This document shows positions 54,416 through 62,260 of a DNA stretch of 64,000 nucleotides, in pieces. The DNA lies in assembly GCF_002803065.1 (NCBI RefSeq), contig NZ_NNBL01000002.1, positions 186,001-250,000 on the forward strand, written 5' to 3'. Under the pieces are notes generated by a model that was not told the origin of the DNA, made no database searches, and saw only the letters and a program-made list of their open reading frames with translations. The translations under genes and the position numbers were made by a program. The stretch's first letter is position 1. Every line of letters begins with the position of its first letter. This DNA is from Streptomyces sp. CB01635 (GTDB lineage Bacteria > Actinomycetota > Actinomycetes > Streptomycetales > Streptomycetaceae).

Positions 54416-55270
54416 ATGCCGATCGACGCCGCCAAGGCCGTAGCCGCCGAACCCCGGTCCGCCGAGATCACCTGGGACCACAAGGACATCCAGCTCTACC
54501 ACCTCGGCCTCGGCGCGGGCACCCCCGCCACCGACCCCGACGAGCTGCGCTACACCCTCGAGTCCCGGCTGCACGTCCTGCCCAGCTTCGCCACCGTCGC
54601 AGGCGCCGGAATGGGCGTCGTCGGCGGCCTTGCGGCCCCCGGCATCGAGGTCAACCTCGCCCACGTCCTGCACGGCGGCCAGAGCGTCGAACTGCACCGC
54701 CCCATCCCCGTGAAGGGCAGCGCGACCTCCACCTCACGCGTCGCCGCCGTCTACGACAAGGGCAAGGCCGCCATCCTCGTCCTGCGCACCGAGGTCGCCG
54801 ATGCGGACGGCCCACTGTGGACCAGCGACGCGCAGATCTTCGTCCGCGGAGAGGGCGGCTTCGGCGGCGACCGCGGACCGTCTGCCCGCGTCGAGGCGCC
54901 CACCGGCGAACCCGACCGCACCGTCGACCGCCCCGTCCGCGAGGACCAGGCACTCCTGTACCGGCTCTCCGGGGACTGGAACCCCCTGCACGCCGACCCG
55001 GAGTTCGCCAAGCTCGCCGGCTTCGACCGGCCCATCCTGCACGGCCTGTGCTCGTACGGCATGACGCTCAAGGCCGTCGTCGACACGCTCCTCGACGGCG
55101 ACGTGTCCCGCGTGCGGTCCTACGCGACGCGGTTCACCGGGGTCGTCTTCCCGGGCGAGACGCTGCGGATCAGGATGTGGCGCTCCGAGGGCCGGATCCA
55201 GGTCACGGTCACCGCCGTCGAGCGGGACGAGGCGCCCGTACTCGCCGACACCATCGTCGAACACGCCTGA
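54416..55270 (+). CDS. MaoC-type 2-enoyl-CoA hydratase (double hotdog), Rv3389c/ChsH3-like
   Basis: A 284-residue hydratase. ATG 54416 (AAGGAG 11 bp upstream) matches the family start MPID. The N-terminal hotdog has DVQLYHLGLGAG-like residues and WTSDAQIFVRGEGGFGGDRGP; the C-terminal hotdog carries the hydratase-2 motif with D187 and H192 in GDWNPLHADPEF and LHGLCSYG. It hydrates trans-2-enoyl-CoA to 3-hydroxyacyl-CoA, here likely of a steroid or long branched side chain. It heads an operon with an alcohol dehydrogenase and an SDR, and has a KstR box upstream. Confidence 0.87.
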   Translation: MPIDAAKAVAAEPRSAEITWDHKDIQLYHLGLGAGTPATDPDELRYTLESRLHVLPSFATVAGAGMGVVGGLAAPGIEVNLAHVLHGGQSVELHRPIPVKGSATSTSRVAAVYDKGKAAILVLRTEVADADGPLWTSDAQIFVRGEGGFGGDRGPSARVEAPTGEPDRTVDRPVREDQALLYRLSGDWNPLHADPEFAKLAGFDRPILHGLCSYGMTLKAVVDTLLDGDVSRVRSYATRFTGVVFPGETLRIRMWRSEGRIQVTVTAVERDEAPVLADTIVEHA

Positions 55271-55306
55271 CCCCATCGGGACCCTTCGGGAGAGGAGCCG
55301 CACGCC

Positions 55307-56383
55307 ATGCGCGCAGCCGTACTGCACGAGATAGGCCAGGACAAACTCGAGGTACTCGACGACGTCGAGGCGGTGGGCTTCGGGCCCGGCAAGGTGAGGA
55401 TCCGGGTCAGGGCCACGGGCCTGTGCCACTCCGACGTGTCCGCGATGAACGGCGTGCTGCCGCAGCCCGCCCCCTTCATCCCCGGCCACGAGGGCGCGGG
55501 CGAGATCCTCGACGTCGGCGACGGAGTCACGAACGTCAAGCCCGGCGACCGCGTCCTGGTGTGCTGGCTCCCGGCCTGCGGCGCCTGTCCGGCGTGCAAA
55601 CGCGGCCAGACCCAGCTCTGCCTCGCCGGGTTCATGAACGCGGGCACCCCCAACTTCAAGCGTCCCGGCGGAGATGTCTTCGGCTTCGCGGGCACCGGCA
55701 CCTTCACCGAGGAGGTCGTCGTCGACGCGGGCTGCGCCGTACCCATCCCCGACGACGTGCCCTTCGACATCGCGGCCCTCATCGGCTGCGGCGTCACCAC
55801 CGGGCTCGGCGCCGCCATCAACACCGCGGACGTGGCCGCCGGTTCGTCCGTCGCCGTCATCGGCTGCGGCGGCGTCGGCATCTCCGCGATCCAGGGCGCC
55901 CGGCTCAAGGGCGCCGCGCAGATCGTCGCCGTGGACCCCGTCGAGTCGCGCCGCGAGGCCGCCCTCAAGTTCGGCGCCACCGAGGCCGTCGCACCCGACG
56001 CCCTCGGGGACGCCAAGCAGCGCATCACCGCGGGCGAGGGCTTCGACTACGTCTTCGAGGTCGTCGGCAAGTCCGCCACGGCCCGTACCGCCTACGAGAC
56101 GACGCGGCGCGGCGGCACCCTGTGCGTCGTCGGCGCGGGCGCCCTCGACGACTTCCTGCAGCTCAACATGTTCGAGCTGTTCTTCGACGAGAAGAAGATC
56201 CTGCCGTCCATGTACGGCGGCGGCGACGTCCTGACCTCCTACGAGCGGGCCATCGCCCTCTGGCGGGCCGGCCGCATCGACCTGGAGAGCCTCATCACGC
56301 ACCGCGTGCAGCTCGCCGAGATCAACGAAGCCCTCGACCAGATGCGGACGGGCACCGCGCTGCGCACCTGCATCGAGATCTGA
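55307..56383 (+). CDS. zinc-dependent alcohol dehydrogenase (MDR)
   Basis: A 358-residue dehydrogenase. Catalytic Zn ligands C40 and H61/E62 lie in GLCHSD and GHEGAG; four structural Zn Cys are C91, C94, C97 and C105. The NAD site is VIGCGGVGISAIQGA and the AVDP acid residue follows it. It is closest by pattern to class III-like bacterial NAD-dependent enzymes that use diverse alcohols. In this operon it could oxidise a terminal side-chain alcohol from the P450 to the aldehyde, feeding the aldehyde dehydrogenase at 20363 (inference). Confidence 0.87.
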   Translation: MRAAVLHEIGQDKLEVLDDVEAVGFGPGKVRIRVRATGLCHSDVSAMNGVLPQPAPFIPGHEGAGEILDVGDGVTNVKPGDRVLVCWLPACGACPACKRGQTQLCLAGFMNAGTPNFKRPGGDVFGFAGTGTFTEEVVVDAGCAVPIPDDVPFDIAALIGCGVTTGLGAAINTADVAAGSSVAVIGCGGVGISAIQGARLKGAAQIVAVDPVESRREAALKFGATEAVAPDALGDAKQRITAGEGFDYVFEVVGKSATARTAYETTRRGGTLCVVGAGALDDFLQLNMFELFFDEKKILPSMYGGGDVLTSYERAIALWRAGRIDLESLITHRVQLAEINEALDQMRTGTALRTCIEI

Positions 56384-56402
56384 GAGAGGACCCCGATCCC
56401 CG

Positions 56403-57353
56403 ATGGCATCAGAGTCACTGCCGCTTCAGGGCCTGTCCGCGATCGTCACCGGCGCGGGCCGCGGCCTCGGCCGGGCGGAGGCGCTCGAACTCGCCCGGCT
56501 CGGCGCGAGCGTCGTCGTGAACGACTTCGGACAGCCGGGCCGCGACGGCTCCGGCGGCGCCGACGCCACCCCGGCCGAGGAGGTCGCCGCCGAGATCCGG
56601 GCCGCGGGCGGGCAGGCCGTCTCCCACCTCGGCGACGTCGCCGACCACGAACAGGCCCGCGCTCTCGTCCAGTTGGCCGTCGACACGTACGGAAAACTCG
56701 ACATCCTCGTCAACAACGCGGGCATCCTGCGCGACCGCATGATCTTCTCGATGAGCGAGGACGAGTGGGACTCGGTCATCCGCGTCCACCTCAAGGGCCA
56801 CTTCAACACGAGCCACTTCGCGTCCGTCCACTGGCGCGCACGCTCCAAGGCGGCGGGCGCGCCGGTCTACGGCCGCATCGTCAACACCTCGTCCGAGGCG
56901 TTCCTCGCCGGCTCGGCCGGACAGCCGAACTACGCCGCGGCCAAGGGCGGCATCGTCGGCCTGACGACCTCCTCGGCCCTCGCCCTCGGCAAGTACGGCG
57001 TCACCGCCAACGTCATCTGCCCCCGCGCCCGCACCCGTATGACCGAGGACGTCTTCGCGGGCTTCGCGGAGCCCGGCGCCGGCGAGCTCGACCCGCTGGC
57101 CCCCGAACACGTGGCCCCGCTCGTCGGCTACCTCGCGTCCCCGGCCGCCGGGAACGTCAACGGCCAGCTGCTCGTCGTGCACGGCGGCATGGTCGCCGTC
57201 GTCGAACGCCCCAAGGTCTCCGCCAAGTTCGACACAGAGAAGGACGCGTTCAGTTACGAGGAGCTGGACGCGCTGCTCACCCCGCACTACGCGGACCGGC
57301 CGCCGAACGAGACATTCGCCGCGGCCGAGGTGCTCGGCCTCAAACACGCCTGA
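56403..57353 (+). CDS. SDR-family 3-hydroxyacyl-CoA/17beta-hydroxysteroid dehydrogenase-like
   Basis: A 316-residue SDR. The cofactor motif is TGAGRGLG (16-23), with NNAG (104-107), a catalytic Ser in NTSSEAF and Y177-K181 in YAAAKGG. The layout VVNDFGQPGRDGSGGADATPAEEVAAEI and the C-terminal extension of ~70 residues match the Hsd4A (Rv3502c)-type and peroxisomal multifunctional enzyme group, which oxidise 3-hydroxyacyl-CoA during side-chain beta-oxidation. Together with MaoC this gives two successive steps. It is 19 bp after the alcohol dehydrogenase. Confidence 0.87.
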   Translation: MASESLPLQGLSAIVTGAGRGLGRAEALELARLGASVVVNDFGQPGRDGSGGADATPAEEVAAEIRAAGGQAVSHLGDVADHEQARALVQLAVDTYGKLDILVNNAGILRDRMIFSMSEDEWDSVIRVHLKGHFNTSHFASVHWRARSKAAGAPVYGRIVNTSSEAFLAGSAGQPNYAAAKGGIVGLTTSSALALGKYGVTANVICPRARTRMTEDVFAGFAEPGAGELDPLAPEHVAPLVGYLASPAAGNVNGQLLVVHGGMVAVVERPKVSAKFDTEKDAFSYEELDALLTPHYADRPPNETFAAAEVLGLKHA

Positions 57354-57365
57354 CCCCATGGCGAA

Positions 57366-57395
57366 GGGGCCCGGAACCATACGGTTCCGGGCCCC
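57366..57395 (+). terminator. hairpin after the MaoC-ADH-SDR operon
   Basis: A perfect 13-bp stem (57366-57378 with 57383-57395) and an ATAC loop lie 13 bp past the SDR stop, before the convergent small gene. Confidence 0.88.
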
Positions 57396-57408
57396 TCCGT
57401 CATGCCGT

Positions 57409-57567
57409 TCAGCCCTGTTCGGACTGCACCTTGCGGTGCCGGCCGTGCGGCGCCGCGTTCTCGTCCCGCGAGGACACTCCACCACGGTGCCGGCCGGGAC
57501 CGGCGGACCTGTCCGCCGCCTCCCTGGACTCCGTCGTGGTCATCTCCGCGTTCATCATCTCGGCCAT
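57409..57567 (-). CDS. small hydrophilic protein (52 aa), unknown function
   Basis: A minus-strand frame of 53 codons from ATG 57567 to TGA at 57409, with a GGGGTGAG ribosome site about 8 bp upstream. The product is charged and rich in Arg, His, Glu and Ala, with repeats of the form GRHR (GPGRHRGG and PHGRHRKV), and has no hydrophobic segment. Its codon use has GC-rich third positions, and its size and GRHRK tail resemble small proteins common in Streptomyces. It is 46 bp downstream of the hypothetical gene at 57614 and may be co-transcribed. Confidence 0.6.
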   Translation of the reverse strand: MAEMMNAEMTTTESREAADRSAGPGRHRGGVSSRDENAAPHGRHRKVQSEQG

Positions 57568-57613
57568 CGAACAACTCACCCCGTAACAAGATCCTTCAAA
57601 CAGCCGGGCGAGT

Positions 57614-59242
57614 CTAACCGGCGGGTGCCGCCTGTGTCCCGGCGGCCGGCGCGCGTCGCATGAGACCGGCTAGAGGAGCCTGCTGCAGAGGGACGGGACG
57701 GGCCGCCGCGGGCGGCTCGGGGGCCGTCCGCGGAACCTGTTCCCCCACATCCGCTACCCCCTCTACGGGTTCCGGCACCGACGTGCGCGCGATCCCGCAG
57801 GGCACCGACTCGGTGGCGTACGGGAGTTGCAGCTCACCGTCACGTGTCCAGGAGCCCGAGCCCGCCAACCAGCCCTGCGGAGCCGCGAGGTGATGCATCT
57901 GGCGCTCGGCGGGCCGCCACAGGCCCAGCCAGGTGCCCGCGGCGCCGTCGATCCGCAGCGCCACCGCACAGCTCTCCGGCATCAGCGTCTGACCCGGCTG
58001 GATCGCGAAGGGCGTCACCATGCAGTCGGCCAGACGCAGGCACTCCGGGAAGCGAACCGGCAGCGTCGAGCCCAGCACGCCCCAACCCAGGCGTTCTCGG
58101 CCCGGCGACGGCGCGTCCGAACGGATCAGGAGCAGTCCACTGTCCGGATCGGCGAGCACCAGGCGGTCCGCGCTGGACTGCGCGATCTGGAGCAGCGGCG
58201 TGACCTCGCCGCCCCGCCCCAGGTCCACCGCGACCGTCTTGACGGGACCCCCGTCGAGGGACCGGTCCAGGGCCAGCATCCGGCCCGCGCGGTCCAGCCA
58301 CACCCCGCCCGAACAGTGCCCCGGGACCTCGGCCACGAACTCGGGCCCGAACGCCCCGCCCGCGACCATCCACACACCCGTCGACCGCTCGCCGACGGCG
58401 ATGGCGTACGCGCATCTGCCGCCCGGCGCCGGCGGAAGCAGCGTCAACTTTCCACCGCTCACGGCCCCGAGAGGCACCTCGCCCGTTCGCGGACCCGTCG
58501 GATACAGCAGGGAGAAGGAGTGCCGGCCGTCCACCACGCGCCGGATGAGCACGCGCCCGTCGCCCATCGGCACGACCTCGGTCCCGGGCTCCTCCGGCTG
58601 ATTCCCCGGCAACGGCACCGCGTACGGCTCGGGCCCGTCCAGCGTCCACCGCTCGGGAAACCAGGACGCACCGTCACACGCGAGCCGCGCGGCGTAGGCC
58701 CCGTCGGCCGTGATGACACAGGCGGGGCGGGGAGTGGCAGGAGCGGGGTCGGGGGCGCTCGCGGGGCGCGGGGCGCTGTCCGGGGGTTGGGTGTTCGCCG
58801 GTCCTGGGTGGGGGGTCGGGGGTTGGGTGTTCGCCGGTTCTGGGCGAGGGGTCGCAGGTTGCGCGGTCGCCGATTCCGGGCTGGCGTCCGGGGCCCGCCC
58901 GTGCTCCGGTCCTGGGGTGCCGTCCTGTCGGGGACCGGCGTTCTGGGCTTGCCCGAATTCCGGGGTGTGCCGGTTCTCCGACGGGTCTTCGTACTCCGGG
59001 GCGGGCCGGTTCTCCGGCGGATCTCCGTACTCCGGGGCGGGCCCGCTGTCCGGCGCACGCCCATACTCCGAGGCGCGCTCGCGCTGCGGTGCCCGCCCGG
59101 GCTCCCGGTCCGGGGCTGCGCCCGGCTCCGGGTCCGGGTCCTGTCCGTTCTCCGGATCGTGTCCGCTGTCCGGGGCCGGTCCGCGCGCCGGGCCCGGTCC
59201 GCTCCCCGGGTCCGTCGTGGGCTCGATCGCCAAGGCCGTCAT
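57614..59242 (-). CDS. conserved Streptomyces hypothetical, probable beta-propeller with disordered N-terminus
   Basis: A 542-residue cytoplasmic protein. ATG 59242 is preferred, with GGAGG 11 bp upstream; GTG 59254 lies too near that site. The N-terminal ~165 residues are Pro/Glu/Gly/Ala low complexity with imperfect repeats (APEYGDPPENRPAPEYEDPSENR). The C-terminal ~350 residues are beta-rich with repeated Trp and Gly-Asp units (GVWLDRAGRMLALDRSLDGG, LVLADPDSGLLLIRSD, GLWRPAERQMHHL), suggesting a beta-propeller. No enzyme motif is recognised. Confidence 0.72.
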   Translation of the reverse strand: MTALAIEPTTDPGSGPGPARGPAPDSGHDPENGQDPDPEPGAAPDREPGRAPQRERASEYGRAPDSGPAPEYGDPPENRPAPEYEDPSENRHTPEFGQAQNAGPRQDGTPGPEHGRAPDASPESATAQPATPRPEPANTQPPTPHPGPANTQPPDSAPRPASAPDPAPATPRPACVITADGAYAARLACDGASWFPERWTLDGPEPYAVPLPGNQPEEPGTEVVPMGDGRVLIRRVVDGRHSFSLLYPTGPRTGEVPLGAVSGGKLTLLPPAPGGRCAYAIAVGERSTGVWMVAGGAFGPEFVAEVPGHCSGGVWLDRAGRMLALDRSLDGGPVKTVAVDLGRGGEVTPLLQIAQSSADRLVLADPDSGLLLIRSDAPSPGRERLGWGVLGSTLPVRFPECLRLADCMVTPFAIQPGQTLMPESCAVALRIDGAAGTWLGLWRPAERQMHHLAAPQGWLAGSGSWTRDGELQLPYATESVPCGIARTSVPEPVEGVADVGEQVPRTAPEPPAAARPVPLQQAPLAGLMRRAPAAGTQAAPAG

Positions 59243-59398
59243 GGGATCACTCACCTCCGGTTCGTCCGAGCCGAAGCTAGTTTTCGCACGCGCTGCCGTG
59301 GCACTCGCGGCTCAGGCTTCACACCAAAGGGTGGCCATGTCCGTATCTGCCTGAAAGGGGTGGGTCGGATGTGCTGGCACGTCCGGAAGTGCCTGATG

Positions 59399-59414
59399 TT
59401 AGGTTTGCCTAACC
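59399..59414. promoter_or_regulatory. iron box (DmdR/IdeR-type operator)
   Basis: TTAGGTTTGCCTAACC is a near-palindrome closely matching the actinobacterial iron box (TTAGGTTAGGCTAACCTAA-like). It lies 46 bp upstream of the siderophore-binding lipoprotein gene, predicting repression when iron is sufficient. Confidence 0.85.
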
Positions 59415-59460
59415 ATATTTAGGCGGCGTGACGCCACGAAAGTTCGGAGCTGGAACACCC

Positions 59461-60522
59461 ATGGCCCTGCGATCAAGCCCTCGCACCCGCGGCACCGTCG
59501 CCGTAGCCCTCGCCGTGGCCGCCGCCCTGTCGCTCGCGGCCTGCGGGTCGGGCAACTCGGACTCCGGCTCCTCCGCCGGCTCCGGCAAGTCCGACAACGG
59601 CAGCGGCTCCAAGGCCGTCGCCCAGGGCGGCGAGGACTTCGCCAAGGCGGCCTCGCAGACCGCGAAGATGGGCACGACCGCCAAGGCCGGTCAGTTCCCG
59701 CGCACCATCGAGCACGCCATGGGCAAGACCGAGCTCAAGGCGCAGCCCAAGCGGGTCGTCGTCCTCGACGTCGGCGAGCTCGACAACGTCGCGTCTCTCG
59801 GCGTCAAGCCCGTCGGCTACGCCCCCACCGAGGGCGACGACGGCGTCCCCTCCTACCTGAAGAAGGCGGCGGGCACCCCCAAGGACGTCGGCACGATCAA
59901 CTCCCTCAACCTGGAGGCGATCGCCAATCTCCACCCCGACCTGATCCTCGGCAGCGAGCTGCGCGCCGCCAAGCTCTACCCGCAGCTCTCCAAGATCGCC
60001 CCGACGGTCTTCTCCATCCGCCCCGGCTTCACGTGGAAGGAGAACTACCTCCTCAACGCGTCGGCCCTCGACAAGACCGCCGAGGCCAAGGCGAACCTCG
60101 CCGCGTACGAGAAGAAGGCGGAGAAGCTCGGCGAGGACATCGGCGAGAAGAAGCCCACCGTCACGATGCTGCGCTACATGCCCGGCATGATCCGCCTCTA
60201 CGCGAAGGCGTCCTTCATCGGCACGATCCTCGACGACGCCGGCATCCCGCGCCCCAAGAACCAGCAGGTCGTGGACCTCGCCACCGAGGTCAGCCCGGAG
60301 AAGATCGACCAGGCCGACGCCGACTGGATCTTCACCGGTGTCTACGGCGACGCGAAGAAGACCGACCGCGCCACCGCCGAGGGCAACCCGCTGTGGAAGA
60401 AGCTCGGCGCCGTGCAGAGCGGACAGGCCAAGGACGTCCCGGACGAGACCTGGTACCTGGGGCTCGGCGTCACGGCCGCGAACCAGGTCCTCGGCGACCT
60501 GCGCGGATACCTCGTCAAGTAG
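59461..60522 (+). CDS. iron-siderophore ABC transporter substrate-binding lipoprotein
   Basis: A 353-residue lipoprotein of the FecB/FepB type. ATG 59461 has GGAG 11 bp upstream; the GTG at 59428 lacks one. The signal peptide ends in lipobox LSLAAC (C28), followed by a Ser/Gly linker and the binding domain (VVVLDVGELDNVASLGVKPVGY, LNLEAIANLHPDLILGSELRA). It would capture a ferric siderophore at the cell surface. No permease or ATPase gene is next to it, so it must share others. An iron box lies upstream. Confidence 0.9.
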   Translation: MALRSSPRTRGTVAVALAVAAALSLAACGSGNSDSGSSAGSGKSDNGSGSKAVAQGGEDFAKAASQTAKMGTTAKAGQFPRTIEHAMGKTELKAQPKRVVVLDVGELDNVASLGVKPVGYAPTEGDDGVPSYLKKAAGTPKDVGTINSLNLEAIANLHPDLILGSELRAAKLYPQLSKIAPTVFSIRPGFTWKENYLLNASALDKTAEAKANLAAYEKKAEKLGEDIGEKKPTVTMLRYMPGMIRLYAKASFIGTILDDAGIPRPKNQQVVDLATEVSPEKIDQADADWIFTGVYGDAKKTDRATAEGNPLWKKLGAVQSGQAKDVPDETWYLGLGVTAANQVLGDLRGYLVK

Positions 60523-60558
60523 TCCGCCGTGCACCACGCCAAGTAGCCGACTGTCCGT

Positions 60559-60596
60559 GGCCGGTAGCGGTACGTGAGCCCGTACCGCCCCCGGCC
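60559..60596 (+). terminator. hairpin after the siderophore-binding gene
   Basis: GGCCGG (60559-60564) and GCGGTACG (60567-60574) pair with CGTACCGC (60581-60588) and CCGGCC (60591-60596), with a 2-nt internal loop. Confidence 0.75.
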
Positions 60597-60651
60597 GCAG
60601 CCGAATGTGCGCCAGGGCCGACGGGGCATGGAGGGAAGGTAGCCTTTCACC

Positions 60652-61509
60652 GTGCCCCGTCTGTCTGAAGTCATCGCCGCGCTCGAGAAGCTGTGGCCCC
60701 CCGAGCGGGCCGAGTCGTGGGACGCGGTCGGCACCGTCGCCGGCGACCCCGACGCGGAGGTCTCCCGGGTCCTGTTCGCCGTGGACCCCGTCCAGGAGAC
60801 CGTCGACGAGGCGGTGAAGCTGGGCGCGGACCTGCTGGTCACGCACCACCCGCTCTATCTGCGCGGCACGACGACCGTCGCCGCCACCACCTTCAAGGGC
60901 CGCGTCGTCCACACGCTGATCAAGAACGATGTCGCTCTGCACGTCGCGCACACCAACGCCGACCGTGCCGACCCGGGCGTCTCCGACGCGCTCGCGGGCG
61001 CCCTCGACCTCCGCGTCACCGGCCCCCTCGTACCGGACCCGACCGACCCCGCGGGCCGCCGCGGACTCGGCCGGATCTGCGAACTCGAACACCCCGTCAC
61101 CCTGCGCGAACTCGTGGGCCTGGCCGCCGACCGGCTGCCCGCCACCGCGCAGGGCATCCGCGTCTCGGGCGACCTCGACGCGACGATCCGCACGATCGCC
61201 GTCAGCGGCGGCTCCGGCGACAGCCTCTTCGCCGACGTGCGCGCCGCGGGCGTCGACGCGTTCCTCACCGCGGACCTGCGCCACCACCCCGCGTCCGAGG
61301 CACGTGAGCAGAGCCCCCTCGCGCTCCTCGACGCCGCCCACTGGGCCACCGAGCAGCCCTGGTGCGAGCTGGCGGCCGCCCAGCTCGACGAGCTCTCCGA
61401 CCGCTACGGATGGGGACTTCGCGTCCACGTCTCGAAGACGGTCACCGATCCCTGGACCGCCCACGCGGCGTCCAACGCCACACCGATCCCAACTGGAGCC
61501 CCCAACTGA
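60652..61509 (+). CDS. Nif3-like dinuclear metal centre protein
   Basis: A 285-residue member of the Nif3/YbgI/YqfO family (GTP cyclohydrolase I type 2-like). The metal site is visible as LLVTHHPLYL in the N-part, VAHTNADRADPG next, and TADLRHHPASEA near the end. Such proteins form hexamer rings with a dinuclear metal centre; their exact reaction is unclear. GTG 60652 follows a purine-rich stretch. It leads an operon with the zinc-ribbon and RNase HI genes, a conserved actinobacterial order. Confidence 0.9.
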   Translation: MPRLSEVIAALEKLWPPERAESWDAVGTVAGDPDAEVSRVLFAVDPVQETVDEAVKLGADLLVTHHPLYLRGTTTVAATTFKGRVVHTLIKNDVALHVAHTNADRADPGVSDALAGALDLRVTGPLVPDPTDPAGRRGLGRICELEHPVTLRELVGLAADRLPATAQGIRVSGDLDATIRTIAVSGGSGDSLFADVRAAGVDAFLTADLRHHPASEAREQSPLALLDAAHWATEQPWCELAAAQLDELSDRYGWGLRVHVSKTVTDPWTAHAASNATPIPTGAPN

Positions 61510-62249
61510 ACGCCGCGCCCGCCGACCAGATCCGACTTCTCGACGTCCAGGCCCTGGACGTACGACTGTCGCAGCTCGCGCACAAGCGCAAGTCGCTGCC
61601 CGAGCACGCCGAGATCGAGTCGCTGAACAAGGACCTCACGCAGCTGCGCGACCTGCACGTCGCCGCGCAGACGGAGGAGAGTGACTGCGCCCGCGAGCAG
61701 ACCAAGGCCGAGCAGGACGTCGACCAGGTCCGCCAGCGCGCCGCCCGTGACCAGCAGCGCCTGGACTCCGGCGCCGTCACGTCCCCCAAGGACCTGGAGA
61801 ACCTCCAGCGCGAGATCGCCTCGCTCGCCAAGCGCCAGGGCGACCTGGAGGACGTCGTCCTCGAGGTCATGGAGCGCCGCGAGTCCGCGCAGGAGCGCTT
61901 CGAGGAGCTGACCGGCCGGGTCGCCTCCGTCCAGGGCAAGATCGACGACGCGACGGCCCGCCGCGACGCCGCCTTCGAGGAGTTCGACGGCGAGACGGCC
62001 ACGGCCACGAAGGAGCGCGGGATCGTCGCCGGCTCCGTCCCCGACGACCTGCTGAAGCTCTACGACAAGCTGCGCGTCAAAGAGGGCGGCGTCGGTGCGG
62101 CCCGCCTCTACCAGCGCCGCTGCGAGGGCTGCCAGCTGGAGCTGAACATCACCGAGCTGAACGAGGTGCGGGCCGCGGCGCCCGACTCCGTGGTGCGCTG
62201 CGAGAACTGCCACCGGATCCTGGTGCGCACGTCCGAGTCCGGCCTGTAG
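61506..62249 (+). CDS. coiled-coil zinc-ribbon protein, with CTG start
   Basis: A 247-residue protein made of a long antiparallel coiled coil (about 20-185) and a C-terminal C4 zinc ribbon with Cys pairs in RRCEGCQLEL and RCENCHRIL. The family start is around NAAPADQIRLLDVQALD; no ATG, GTG or TTG lies there, and CTG 61506 overlaps the Nif3 stop (CTGA) with GGAG 8 bp before it, so CTG is the likely start. Its role is probably in RNA or nucleic acid interaction, but unknown. It is coupled to Nif3. Confidence 0.85.
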   Translation: MNAAPADQIRLLDVQALDVRLSQLAHKRKSLPEHAEIESLNKDLTQLRDLHVAAQTEESDCAREQTKAEQDVDQVRQRAARDQQRLDSGAVTSPKDLENLQREIASLAKRQGDLEDVVLEVMERRESAQERFEELTGRVASVQGKIDDATARRDAAFEEFDGETATATKERGIVAGSVPDDLLKLYDKLRVKEGGVGAARLYQRRCEGCQLELNITELNEVRAAAPDSVVRCENCHRILVRTSESGL

Positions 62250-62260
62250 GAGCCTTCGTG

